Below are positions 1 through 10,974 of a DNA stretch of 64,000 nt, piece after piece (position 1 is the first letter of the stretch; each line of letters opens with the position of its first letter). The position numbers and the translations under genes were made by a program. Below the pieces are notes generated by a model. It ran no database searches and had not been told where the DNA came from. It was given only the letters and a program-made list of their open reading frames with translations. The DNA is from Tulasnella sp. 424 (lineage: Eukaryota > Basidiomycota > Agaricomycetes > Cantharellales > Tulasnellaceae). The stretch lies in NCBI GenBank assembly GCA_019633425.1, contig WSUB01000022.1, forward strand, positions 124,001 to 188,000. Direction: 5' to 3'.

Positions 1-306
1 TTCGCTGGGAGGAGGGCGCAGAGCGGAACAATACTGATGGAGCCCAGGCATGGTTGTGACCAAAGTAGTCTAGTCTCAGCTTAAATATTCTCCTTGGATA
101 AACTCCGTGTGCTCCTGACTTTATACGTATTCCGTGTCGCGGTCGTGTGTGTTACCCTCCTATACCCAACGGCTTGGGGTTATGCTAAGATTGCATACAA
201 GGATTGTTCATATGTTTGCGATCCATCTACCAGACTGGTGGGGTACCCGAAAGTCGAAAATCGAACATCAGTGCCACAACAACAAGAACACACCGGCCAG
301 GAGTTA
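1..306. repeat. Duplicated 5' flank of NLR unit 1
   Basis: This stretch has no supported gene. It is a copy of the DNA upstream of the NLRs: the GGAGGAGGGCGCAGAGCGG start, the GTGTCGCGGTCGTGTGTG stretch near 137 and the AAAATCGAACATCAGTGCC stretch near 256 recur at about 12.47-12.84 kb and 36.05-36.40 kb. The left edge of the unit lies outside the window. Confidence 0.7.
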
Positions 307-653
307 CACCGGGAGTATGTCACAATTTTCGCCGGCGGAAACAGGAGCGAAAATGCTGATAGGATGGCAGCTTTCGCCATTTGTTCGATTGTTCGAAAGG
401 GTGGCGAAAATGAAACGAAGCTTTCGCAATGGCAGAAACGGGGCGAAGGTGAAAGGCGAAAATGGCGCTAGAACAAAGGGGTGGCGAAAACAGACTCGTT
501 TTCGCTACCCTTTTCACGCTACGTTCGACGAGGCGAAAACCGCATCCCGCTTTCGCCGCACCTTCCGTCAATTGAAAGGCTGGCGAAAGCTGCCATAATA
601 GCACGGTTTCCGCAAGCGTTTTCGCGAGCGAAAATTGTGACATACTCCCGGTG
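307..653. mobile_element. MITE with 26-bp terminal inverted repeats, TTA target duplication
   Basis: The ends are perfect inverted repeats of 26 bp (CACCGGGAGTATGTC... at 307-332, its complement at 628-653). They are flanked on both sides by TTA (304-306 and 654-656). The related flanks of NLR2 and NLR4 (near 12.85 kb and 36.41 kb) lack this block, so it is an insertion. The interior is packed with GGCGAAA/TTTTCGC words in both orientations and has no believable gene. TTA duplications and short inverted repeats fit PIF/Harbinger-type non-autonomous elements; that family assignment is an inference. Confidence 0.85.
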
Positions 654-742
654 TTAGGCGCTTACAACCGTAAAGCCTCCCGTCGTCAACTCGAGGCAGC
701 CCCGTGTCCTCAGCCATTTAAGGCTCTGGGGGGAGGGATACG

Positions 743-800
743 AAGTCTCTCACTTGCCCCAAATCCCCCTTCATCTTCTACCACTTACCCAAAGATCTCT
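743..800 (+). promoter_or_regulatory. CT-rich leader of NLR1
   Basis: A pyrimidine-rich block (CTCTCACTTGC then ATCCCCCTTCATC) lies about 60-115 nt upstream of the chosen ATG. The same block precedes NLR2, NLR3 and NLR4 at a similar distance. Pyrimidine-rich stretches near the transcription start are common in basidiomycete promoters; the exact start site cannot be seen. No clear TATA box is visible here. Confidence 0.45.
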
Positions 801-857
801 TGAACCTTGGATTCCCAATCGACAGCAGCAACTGAACTCAACGAGACCCACGCGCTC

Positions 858-3800
858 ATGGCACTACCAACGACGCGCGATAACCCTGCACCGCCTTCTC
901 GCAACGACGTTCCCGCCTCCAGCCTCGGGGGTAAGGTGGACGACGCCAGGAACGGCGTACTATCTATTCTCAAGGTAACGCTGGGGACACATTCTATCAC
1001 CTTTCGTCTTAGCGCTCATAAATCTACGGTATAGGGCACCAACTGGCCCAGGAAGGCCAGGCGCGATGTCCAGGACTTGATTCAAATGGTGGAAACGAAG
1101 CTCAATCCTGACCACATCCCCACGGACGATACCCAAATGCCGGAAGACCTTAGGGATGCAATCGAAAAACTCCATATGTACGTCGGTGACGACTACACCT
1201 TCGCCTCCTGCTGATTCGATGTTCTCCTAGGGAGCTGGAACGCGTGCACGAGAAACTGAAGGGAGAATCGACGAAGTATGATACCACGATGAAGAGGCTG
1301 CTAAGAAAGCTCAAGAAACTCTTCTCTCGAATGAACCGAAGTGACTGCATCGACGTCTTGAAGCAGTGTCAAGAGGACGTCGACGCGAACTTGAAGATCC
1401 TTAACGTCAGTTGGGTATCATGTTTGAACATGCTCGGCGGTCGTTCTCATTTCGGTTTCCAGAATAAGTTGGGGAGCCTTGAAATAAAGAGCGATCAGCG
1501 TACCTCGCAGGAGGTTCAGTTGGATTCGAAGAAGAACGCAGGGCTTATAGCGGAAGGTTCCGTCGGCGACGACCTTGGAAGACTGTCCGGTACACCCATC
1601 GCCTCACCTACAGCCCCACCTGCGCCGAACGCAGTCTTGGAGACCCCCAAGACCTCCGCGCCGTCGAACATCCCATCAGGCCAGCCTACATCGGCACCCG
1701 CCGATATCCAGCCAGCCAGCGTCGCGGCTGGGAAGCAGGAAGAGAGTTCTCCACACGTAAACCTGCTCAAAGGCGCGAAAATGACGGATATAAAGAGCGA
1801 GCAGCGTACCTCGCAAGACGTTGGATTGGATTCGGAGAAGAACGCGGGGGTGATAGCGGAAGGTTCAGGAGGCGATGATTCTGGAAGATTGCCCGATACG
1901 CCCATAGCCCCGCCGACAGCCACACCTGCGCCGGACGCAGGCTCGGAGGCGCCCAAGAACTCCGCGGCGTCGAACATCCCAGCCGACCAGCCCTTATCCG
2001 TGCCCACAGGTATCCAACCAGCAAGCGTCGCGGCTGAGAAGCAGAAAGAGAGTTCTCCACGCGCAAACCTGCTCAAAATCGCGAAAACGACGTTCAAGGC
2101 GGCTGAGGGAATATCCGGAACTCTGCCTGTGGTCGGAGGCTACCTCGGGGTCGTAGCCAAAGTGGGATCTACAGTCGTCGATATGGTTCAAGTGCGTACG
2201 TCTGTTGTCAAAATCGTATCCTTTTTCTCACCGGTCACGTTCAGACCATGGATGATAACGATGAAACGGGCGAGAAGTTGGTGGCCCGCGTCTCCAAGCT
2301 ATCCGAAGTACTCGAGAGAGCCAGCAACAGCGCCCGCCAGCCAGAAGAAAGTCAGACAACGAAAGATGTAGAGGCCCTCCGGCAGTGAGTGAAGTTTCGT
2401 TGCGCGTCTTCTCTCCTGCGGCAGCATCGTTGATAGGCATGTTCAGGGAACTCGTATCTGTGAAGCACGAGGTTGAGACGTTGAAGTCCCAACCTTCCCT
2501 CAAGAAGTTTTGGAATTCAAGTGATCAGTCCGGAAGCCTGAAGAGCCTTCAGGAAAAGGTTCGCACCGCTTTAGAGGAAATTCAGGTGAGCCTTGTCATT
2601 CACGACGTGATATCAATCAACTCACGAGCGCTATCACTAGTTGCTAATCAATTTGAACACGTCGATTCTGGTCGACGAACTTCGTGAGTGTTGCCCTCCG
2701 CAGCTCTGCCTCGATTCACCTAACACATATTCTTTTAGACAACGAGAGCATCCAAAACAAACATCGCCATCTGCTGGGCTGTCTGGGAGATGGCAAGTAC
2801 GGAGCACGAGGCAACGCGATCGAAGACGTTACATGCCTCCCCGGCACCAGAGTCGAGATCTTAGAGCGGATCGACGATTGGTTCAGGAGCGCGGGAAACT
2901 CGGAGCGGGTTCTGTGGATTCGTGGAATGGCAGGAAGAGGGAAGTCAGCAATCGCGTCGACGGTGGCTCAGAGGTGGAAAGATCGGGCCTGCTGCGCAAC
3001 GTACTATTTCCGTCGAGGCCAGAACCCATCGAATTCCCCCTTGGTATGCTCGCTTGCGAAGCAGCTGGGCTGCAGTTTGGACCCAGAACTTCGGAAGGCG
3101 ATCCTCTCAACGGTGGAAAAGGACGAGAATATCAGCAATCACCGTTTAGACCAGCAGTTCGCAGCCCTCTTTGTCAGCTCGCTCGCACCCCTTAAGCAAA
3201 CGGTATCTCCCATCCTAATCATCGTCGACGCTCTCGATGAATGCGACCCTGTCGACGGCGCTGTCGACGACGCTGTGAGGTTTGTCAAGCTCATCGACCA
3301 ACACTCGTCTTCACTCCCGGAGAACCTCAAGTTTCTCCTCACGAGCCGGCCCGAAGCCCTACTACTTCGTGCCCTGGAGCCCAAAGAGTGGCAAGTGGAG
3401 AGTCTCGACACGATTGCCGACGTGGATACGGACCTTGAGCTGTTCATGCGCCACGTGTTCTCGGAGGTGAAGAAGGAGCACGGCATCGAGGGAGAGTGGC
3501 CTGCCCCAGACGATATTACCCGGCTCGTCTCAATGTCGCAAGGTCTGTTTCAATGGGCGCGGACTGTAGTGAAGTACATTGGCGAGGGGTATGCATTGGA
3601 TCGACTGAGCGAGATCTTGGAGTCGCCAAAAGCGTGGGATGGAGTGGACGAATTGTATCATCAAATTTTATCCAAAGCGCTCGAGGGAGTGAAGCCTAAG
3701 TGGGGAAAGCGAAACCTTCTCCGCGATTTGCTTGGAACCCTGGTAACGGCCCCGTCCCCCGTCTCATTGGAGGTCGTTGCATTCCTGCATGCCGAACACG

Positions 3801-6614
3801 AATCGCTGGAGGGGAAAACGCAAGAGACGGTCATCAACATCCTCCGCCAGGAGATCCTCGTCGGCCTCAACTCGCTCCTTCTCATTCCCGCGTCACCTGT
3901 CGAACCTATTCGACTGATGCACACGTCCATTCGAGACCTTCTTGTCGATCGTGAACGATCCGGAGACCGACCCTACCGGGTGGACCTCGAGAAGAACCAT
4001 CAACGCCTCGCGTCTGCCTGCATCCGCCAAATGAACCAGCATCTGCGGGAGAACGTTTGCAATCTCTCTGATCTCTCAAAGCCGAGCTCTGAAGTTCAGG
4101 ACATTGTGGAACGTGATTTGTCCAAGGGCATTCAATACTGCTGTCGCTCGTGGTCCCTTTACTTAACAGAGGGCAAACGGTGGTCGGAGCCGGGCACAGA
4201 TGGCGTGGATCGTCAAGCGGATTTTGAACTATTCAGCAAGGAGAAGGTACTATTCTGGCTTGAAGTTATGAGCCTGCTCGGAGCCACGAACGAAGCCGTC
4301 AGTATGGCAAAGCAGGTGTATATGTGGCTTTCGGTGGGTTTGCAGGTCTGACCCTGATCGCTACGCACGTGGACTAACCCGACATCTATAGCAACGCTTT
4401 AATGCGATATCAAAATCCAGTTCAATCGTGGTCCTATGGAGCGATGTGCAGCGGTTTGTTGGTGCATTTTGGGAACCAATTTCATTCGGGCCGCTTCACA
4501 TCTACGCGTCAGCACTCGCCCATTGTCCTTTGGAGACAGAATTATGGAGGTGCTATAGTAGATTTGCGAAGGTCCGAACGATAAGAGGTCTCCAGGCCTT
4601 AACTTGGCCACCAAGTCTATGGACCAGACCGACTGATAGTGAGGTCTGGTCAGTTGCGTTTTCACCGGATGGTGCGCTCATAGCATTTGGATCCAAGGAC
4701 GGTACGATTTGCCTGTGTGACGCTCAGACATGGAGGCTGGTCGGCGAACCGTTGACAGGTCACATTGACGACGTCAACTCCGTCTGCTTCTCGCCGGACG
4801 GCAAGTTTCTGGCATCTGGATCCTCAGACCGAACAATTCGCCTATGGGATCCTCAGACCGGGAAGCAGTGCGGCGAACCGCTGACAGGCCACGCTGGCGG
4901 TGTCAGGTCCGTCTGCTTCTCGCCCGACGGCAAGCTTCTGGCATCTGGATGCTATGGGAAAGCAATTCGCCTGTGGGATCCTCAGACCGGGAAGCAGGTC
5001 GGCGAACCGCTGGCAGGTCACACTTCCTGGGTCAACTCCGTCTGCTTCTCGCCGGACGGCAAGCTTCTGGCATCTGGATCCGACGACCAAACAATTCGCC
5101 TATGGGATCCTCAGACAGGGAAGCAGTTCGGTGAACCGCTGAGAGGTCACGGCCACCACGTCGGCTGCATCTGCTTCTCGCCGGACGGCAAACTTCTGGC
5201 ATCTGGATCCTGGGACTACACAATTCGCCTGTGGGATCCCCAGACCGGGAAGCAGTTCGGCGAACCGCTGAGAGGTCACGATCGCCAGGTCCACTCCGTC
5301 TGCTTCTCGCCGGACAGCAAGCTTCTGGCATCTGCCAGCAGATACTACGAACAAGAAATTCGCCTGTGGGATCCTCAGACCGGGAAGCAAGTCGGCGAAC
5401 CCCTGACAGGTCACACCAATAACATCAACTCCGTCTGCTTCTCGCCGGACGGCAAGCTTCTGGCATCTGGATCCAAAGACCAAACAATTCGCGTGTGGGA
5501 TCCTCATACCGGGAAACAGTTCAGCGAACCGCTGACAGGTCACAAACTCCAAATCAAATCCGTCTACTTCTCGCCGGACGGCAAGGTTCTGGCATCTGGA
5601 TGCATTCAGGAAACAATTCGCCTGTGGGATCTTCAGACCGGGAAGCAGGTCGGCGAACCGCTGGAAACTCGCAATTACCACCTCGACTCCGCTTGCTTCT
5701 CGCCGGACAGCAAGATTCTGGCATCTGGATCCCGCGACCGAACAGTTGGCCTGTGGGATCCTCAGACCGGGAAGCAGGTCGGCGAACCGCTGGCAGGTCA
5801 CACTGGCTCGGTCGAATACGTGCGCTTCTCGCCGGACGGGAAGCTCCTGGCATCTGGATCCGGCGACCGAACTGTTCGCCTGTGGGATCCTCAGACCGGG
5901 AAGCAGGTCGGCGAACCCCTGAGAGGCCACACTGGCTTGGTCAGGTCCGTTTGCTTCTCGCCGGACAGCAAACTTCTGGCATCTGGATCCGAAGACGGAA
6001 CAATTCGTCTGTGGGATCCTCAAACCGGGAAGCAGTCCGGCGAACCGCTGACAGGTCACCAGCAATGGGTCTACTCCGTCCGCTTCTCGCCGGACGGCAA
6101 GCTTCTGGCATCATTCGACAGCTGGACAATTCGCCTGTGGCATCCTCAGACCGGGAAGCCGGTCGGCGAACCCCTGACAGATCACACCGACGTCAGCTTC
6201 GTCTGCTTCTCGCCGGACAGCAAGCTTTTGGCATCTGCATCCGAAGACAAAAAACGGTCCGGATACTTTTACCCCGGAGACATTCGCATATGGGACCTTC
6301 AAACTGGGAGGCAGGTAGGCAAGCCGCTGAAACGTTATAATCAGGTTGTTCTTTACAGCCCCCAATCCTTTTGGGATACTCTCGTTTTTGAACCCGATGC
6401 TCCAAGCCATGTGACCTCAGCCTCCGGCGAACATCATTGGATGACCCTGTCTTCCTCCTGCTTCTTTTGGCTCCCTCCGCAATATTGGAATCGCAGTCCC
6501 ACCATCGTAATGCTTTCTAGAGGGAAGCTTGCCGTTATTGTTTGGGAATCGGTCTATATTTTTGATGTTTCCTCCCTCCTCGAGTTAACCATGGACTCGT
6601 TGCGTAACTCATAG
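858..6614 (+). CDS. NACHT-WD40 NLR protein, array copy 1 (NLR1)
   Basis: Nine exons can be read: 858-974, 1035-1177, 1231-1405, 1463-2191, 2245-2384, 2447-2585, 2641-2683, 2739-4333, 4392-6614, giving 1767 residues without internal stops. Residues 1-145 are helical and charged. A Ser/Pro/Ala-rich linker follows, then a second helical segment (about 350-495). The NACHT domain has Walker A GMAGRGKS (558-565) and Walker B IVDALDECD (657-665), followed by LLTSRPE. From about 1107 there are 13 WD40 repeats of the type GHTxxVNSVCFSPDGKLLAS, then a conserved tail. Known family members (Podospora HET-E, HNWD) are cytosolic signalling ATPases in which the WD40 part senses a ligand and the N-terminus triggers incompatibility or death. 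That role here is inferred. Exon 4 is about 315 nt longer than in the sister copies because of an internal duplication, and there is one extra WD40 repeat. The exon 8 donor was placed at GTGGGT because this gives a normal intron length and matches NLR3. Confidence 0.88.
1484..2095 (+). repeat. Tandem duplication of 102 codons in NLR1 linker
   Basis: Two direct copies of about 306 bp (1484-1789 and 1790-2095) encode the Ser/Pro/Ala linker, each starting IKSxQRTSQ and ending near PASVAAxKQxESS. NLR2, NLR3 and NLR4 have one copy. The second copy resembles NLR4 (SQDVGLDSEKNAGVIAEGS), the first is closer to the NLR2/NLR3 wording. The duplication keeps the reading frame. Confidence 0.85.
4755..6329 (+). 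repeat. WD40-coding 129-bp repeat array of NLR1
   Basis: Twelve full direct repeats of about 129 bp lie here after a weaker first repeat. The shared core includes TGGGATCCTCAGACCGGGAA and CTTCTCGCCGGACGGCAAG. Differences cluster in the codons after GGTCAC and around GGATCC...GAC. Two repeats near 5330 and 6240 have small in-frame insertions. Confidence 0.95.
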
Positions 6615-7330
6615 TATATCCTAGTTATAGTTCTATGGCACCTGTTCCGTTACGTCCCTACAGCATGCATCAATAATTAGACTAGGCTCAGGACGTAGAG
6701 ACCGACGGTCCTCAGTCGACAATTCGCTTAATGCTCCTCACAGGGTCCGGGAAACTTACGACTCGGTAGGCTGAGCCGAGTTCGTTCACCGCTTTTCCCG
6801 TCCGTCTGATGAAAAGGTATCCGCGCTGAAATGCACGCCGCCCGGCAGCTTGGCAACAGACGCTTATCACATGCGATACCATACAAGGAGGAGAGAGGAG
6901 CGAGGGCATGCTGAATCGGGACGTCCAACTCGGAAGGTGACGTCGAAAACCTGGCACCACAACAAAGAGGACCCCACTTCAAAATTCCACATTGAACCGC
7001 GTCTCTCCTCCCTCTTGCGCTTTGAGCTCTCATATGTGTCCTACCCACTCGTTTTAAATCACTAACCCGGCGAGAACAACGCAAAACCTTAAAGCACGAC
7101 TTCCGAATTCAGCCCTCCCACCATTGTTAGGGGCGGAGCAGGTTAACGGTAGGGTGCGCCTGGCCTCGTTCAACGTTGGCGCAGCACTCTACGCCAAACA
7201 ACCCAGATACCCCGGAAGTTGGCTCTCAAGCAGTCATCGCTGAGAAGGACAAGGAGAAAGGCAAGGAACGCTGTGGGAGATTAAAGGAAGAGGAAGGGAG
7301 GAGGCGGTCCGCTTACTGGGAGTACTAGTA
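6615..7330 (+). pseudogene. Relic of gene Y: promoter and 5' end, copy 1
   Basis: After a short NLR 3' flank, the sequence from about 6790 matches the promoter and first exon of the intact gene Y (42.6-43.1 kb): CACCACAACAAAGAGGAC, a CT-rich block, then TTCCGAATTCAGC-like and CTCTACGCCAAACAACCCAGATACCCC. The start codon region reads CACGACTTCCGAATTC, so the ATG is lost, and small deletions break the frame. No product is expected. Confidence 0.75.
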
Positions 7331-7509
7331 CGAAACGCCTTGCGTCGCGCCGCGTCAAGGAAGAATGACGGGACACCCCAGCATTAGCTGTCCCTCCATA
7401 ATAATGATGACTTTCCCGCACCCCAAAGTGTCCCCATGGTTTACGCGAGAGACTGTGAGCTTTCACGACTCTAGCGTATACTCTTACACTCATGACCGGC
7501 GTATATTAA

Positions 7510-8800
7510 TTTGCATGACTGCAGTCAGGATCTAAACCGCCGCGCACCTCACACTCGCCTCCCAACTCAAAACATCCACCCATGTCAGGCTATGCGACAG
7601 GTTCGCATCGGTGTGCCCAGACTCGGAGGTCGAAGAAACACCACTCCTATCCGCATCACACCCTGGCGTGGCTAGATGGTTCTCGTCACTTTGAACGCGA
7701 ATCACCGTCCACTCTTGCAACCGAGCACCTGGAACGTTCAAGACTCTAACTACCGAGAAAGCGGTGACACCCACCATTTCCTCCAATTCGCTATCCACAC
7801 GCAACTGCTCGACAATGTTTCAATCTCTATCAATTGGTCCACGTAGGACTCGCCGCACGATATTGCGTAACCGTACGAGCAGCACGAATCCGACTCGCCT
7901 CCTCCGCAGCCTCCATTGGAAAACATACGAATACGACCCGCAACGCAGACTGGAGGCACCAATAGAGCAGCATAGCGTTGATATTCGCAACTACTTTACC
8001 GTCGGGGAGGACAACGAGGAAGGACTGGGCGAGTCTAGGTCCTAACGAGAGCAGGGACATGGGTGTCGACCACCTTTGGGAACCGTCCGGATACGCCCCA
8101 GCGCTTAATTGGAATCAAGCTATCGCTGGGCGCTGCCTCCTTCAGAATCTTCTCCTCCAATTCGTCTCCAACAGTGTTGCTCCGGCAGTCATTCTGTCAC
8201 GCGCATCCCTCTAAAAAATACCACTCCTCGCGCTTACACCTTGAGCATCGACCTTCGGGAGCTTCGCAAGTCACAATCGTTCATGCGGCACCTTCCACCA
8301 TCTATCGCCTTGGCTCCGTTGTCTTCTCCAATGACGACGAAGCTTAACTTGTAGTCACAGGCATTGCCGGCCGGACCAGAACCCGAATACAAATCACCTC
8401 CACTAACCGCTCTCAAGCTGTCAAGTGCAAGGGAATCGCTCGTCATCAACCGTAGGGGCAGTCGCAAGGCCCCGAAGCACTAGGGGAGCAATGACATCAA
8501 GACCTTTCCCATCTCCGAGGGCTCACTGAACGCAAGCATTCTTCGTCGGGTTTCGGACTCGGTGGCCATAGCGGCCTCTGTTGACGCATCGAGAACGGAC
8601 CCAACCAATGCGCCAGCGGACAACTCTCCAACACTCTCGTTCGGTCTTTCCTCTACGAGTCGCGACGTTCGGTCCAAGACGGTCCCAACGGCTTTGTCCG
8701 AGTTCCAAATATTGGGAGCGGGCTCCACTTTCGCTTGGAGGAGGGGTTACAGAGAGGAGCATATTTCGCGATCAAATAAGTTTCCCTCTCAGCCTCTTTC
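7510..8800 (-). pseudogene. Relic X, copy 1 (decayed multi-exon gene)
   Basis: A block found again at about 11.5-12.5, 19.2-20.4 and 34.9-36.1 kb, with shorter pieces at 9.6 and 10.4 kb. On the - strand short matching peptides recur, for example RLVEERPNES, RRRMLAF, SLGPRLAQSFLVVLPD and TSDYLALDSL, separated by stops and intron-like GTGAGT..AG ends. I do not recognise the family. The reading direction is inferred from which strand keeps longer matching peptides. No copy has a full open frame. Confidence 0.55.
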
Positions 8801-9035
8801 GTCCGCCTCCCTCCGCGTATTCCGTGTCGCGGTTGTGTGTTTTTCGGTTTCTTCTCGCGCTTTCGCTAGCATACAACCCAACGGTTTGGTTTTTATCCTT
8901 AGGTTGCACGAGCGAGGCACAGCTGTCGGGTGTACAGCACCAGCTTGCTCACCGACTCCCCATACGAGGAGCTCAGGTCCATTATAAAAAAAGTCGAAAA
9001 GGGTATTTCCCCCGGTTATACCTAGGGCATGTACT
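8800..9035. repeat. Recurring spacer repeat
   Basis: This spacer (CGTGTCGCGGTTGTGTGT, then CAACCCAACGGTTTGG, then CACCGACTCCCC) is related to sequence at 100-200, 10.14-10.30, 10.55-10.70, 12.60-12.70, 20.46-20.56 plus 20.99-21.08, and 36.19-36.27 kb. It is the flank common to relic X and the NLR promoters. No gene is seen. Confidence 0.6.
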
Positions 9036-9039
9036 ACCA

Positions 9040-9602
9040 AAAGACGCAAGTCGACGAGTAAGTTATTTTCGCGTCCTCCCTCGTCAGTTTGGTTGTAAGG
9101 TCTAATTCGAACATCCTCTTTTTTGTAGCATGTTGCCCCCTGAGCCTACCATCTCCTGCGTTATGCGCGTGGAGTCCGCTCCGGACGACCATCTTCTCCA
9201 CAGCACCGACGCCGACGCCGAAGAAGAAGGCTGGGGCATCGTTCGTCGACGCCGTGAGTCTTCTCGCTCATATCCCCTTTGACTTCCACTAACCTAAATC
9301 CCATTCCCGGACAGGCGCCTCTCCAAACCCTGCATCTACACCCCCGCTTAACCAGTTCCTTCCAGCGACGAGTTGAACAAAGACCAACGTCGTCGTGAAG
9401 CCCAAAAGATGCGACGAAACTCGCCAAGGCCAATGCGGAAGCTCATCGGCTAAAGCGGTTGGCGCAGCACAAGAAGGAACAGGAGAGAGCCAAGATCGAG
9501 GAGATGAGGAAGAAGGAACCTACAGTCAAGAAGGGTAGAGAGGCCAAGATTAGTGGTGGCATGAAGGCCGTCGTGCAGGATGGGAAGTTGGTTTGGGAGT
9601 GA
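9040..9602 (+). pseudogene. Relic of gene Y: 3' half (exons 2-3)
   Basis: The end of exon 1, intron, exon 2 and exon 3 of gene Y are recognisable. Exon 2 is still open (MLPPEPTIS..., ending GWGIVRRR at a GTGAGT donor). In exon 3 one C is missing near 9346 relative to the intact gene, which brings a TGA into frame at the SDEL position. The closing codons GKLVWE and a TGA remain at the end. The N-terminal membrane segment is absent, so this is a broken fragment. Confidence 0.8.
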
Positions 9603-9629
9603 TTGTTTTGCGAGGCTGAGGGAATGACC

Positions 9630-10085
9630 GACGCCTGCTGTCATCGATCGGCTCGGTTCCATTGCCTTTTCCCATGATGACTGAGCTTAACTTGTAGTTG
9701 CAGGCATCTCGGACTACCACTCGAATACAAATCACCTCCACCAACCGCTCTCAAGCTGTCAAGTGCAAGACAATCGCTCGTCGTCAACGATAGCAGCACG
9801 TCGAACATCGCAAGACCCAGAACCACGAGGGGAGTAAATGATATCAACGTCTTTCCCATCTCCGAGGGTTCACCGAACGCAGAGATTCTTCGTCGGGTCT
9901 CAAACTCGACAGCCATAGCGTCCACTGTTGACACGTAGGGAACGGACCACCAATGCGCCAGCGGACAAACCCTCGTTCGGTCCTTCCTCGACGAATCGCG
10001 ATCTTCGGTCCAAGAAAGTCCGACTGTTTTGTCCGAGTCCAAATATTGGAGCGGACTTCACTTTCGCTTGGAGGAGTGGTGCAGA
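9630..10085 (-). pseudogene. Relic X, copy 2 (partial)
   Basis: A shorter duplicate of relic X covering the TSDCLALDSLRAVGGG and RTERG stretches on the - strand, with the same flank (TTGGAGGAGTGGTGCAGAG) on the right as in other copies. Several frame breaks separate the pieces. The family is unknown. Confidence 0.5.
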
Positions 10086-10374
10086 GAGTCGCAATCAAAT
10101 AAGTGCCCTCTTAGCCTCTTTCTTCCTCCTCCCTCCGCGCATTTCGTGTCGCGGTTGTGTGTTTCGGTCTCTTCTCGCGCTTTCGCTGTCGTACAACCCA
10201 ACGGCTTGGCTTTATCCTTGGTTGCATGAGCAAGCCACGGCCGTTGGGTGTACGGCACCAGCTCGCTCACCGACTCCCCGCACAGGTAGCTCACGTCCAC
10301 TATCGCAAAAAAAATCGAAATGGTATATTCCTTCGTTGTACCTAGTGGTAAATATAATATAATATATATCAGCT

Positions 10375-10530
10375 TCGCAACGCACCAACCAATTCGTCAG
10401 CGGACAAACCTCTAACACTCTCGTTCAGTACGAGTCGCGACCTTCGTCCAAAGAAAGTCCCGACGACTTTTGTCCGAGTCCAAATAATGGTGCGGACTCT
10501 ACTTTCACTTGGAGGAGGGGAATAAGTGGC
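10375..10530 (-). pseudogene. Relic X, copy 3 (short remnant)
   Basis: About 150 bp match the end of relic X next to the spacer (CAGCGGACAAACCTC, GTCCGAGTCCAAATAATGG). It is too short to carry a product. Confidence 0.45.
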
Positions 10531-10974
10531 CTCTCAGCTGTATTTCGGTCTCTTTTCTTGCGCTTTTCGCTATTATATAACCCAATGGCTTGGTTCAATC
10601 CTCACGGCATATACCAGCGGTTCATACTTGAGCAACGTACGGCCGTGACGTCAGCTCGCCGGCTCGCCACACCGGCAGCACACGTCCGTTGCAAGAATCG
10701 AAAAAAGTTATATTGTTTGACTGTAGCCAGTGGTAAATATCTATATCTGCATCACGAGGAAAAAGAGACTGCCAAATGGTGTGCGCGTCGATGCATATGG
10801 AGAAGCGGGGGAAGTCGGTAACGATCATGGTGGATTGTATATACAGCTTATGTGGGCAAGCTGTTCATGCGAGAGCGCTCTCGAAGGAACTGACGATGAA
10901 AAGTCGAAGAAACCGGACAGATAGAGGGGACAAGAGAGTAAGAAATGAGTTCCGGAGTACCGCCGCGTGCTTTT
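10531..10974. other. Spacer repeat and unannotated DNA
   Basis: The first 200 bp repeat the spacer found at 8.8-9.0 kb; the stretch near 10.74-10.80 kb (GCATCACGAGGAAAAAGAGAC) resembles 21.09-21.14 kb. No open frame here has support from the other copies. Confidence 0.4.

Noticed and set aside
4334..4345. Exon 8 donor at GTCTGA in NLR1, NLR2 and NLR4
   Set aside because: NLR3 has no GT at that site. The site 12 nt upstream (GTGGGT or GTATGT) exists in all four and gives a normal intron length.
5100..6065. Open frame of 321 codons antisense to the NLR1 WD40 repeats, and similar ones at 16722-17711 and 26266-26637
   Set aside because: They arise because each 129-bp unit is a multiple of three and happens to lack stops on the other strand; they follow repeat borders exactly and have no start or family features.
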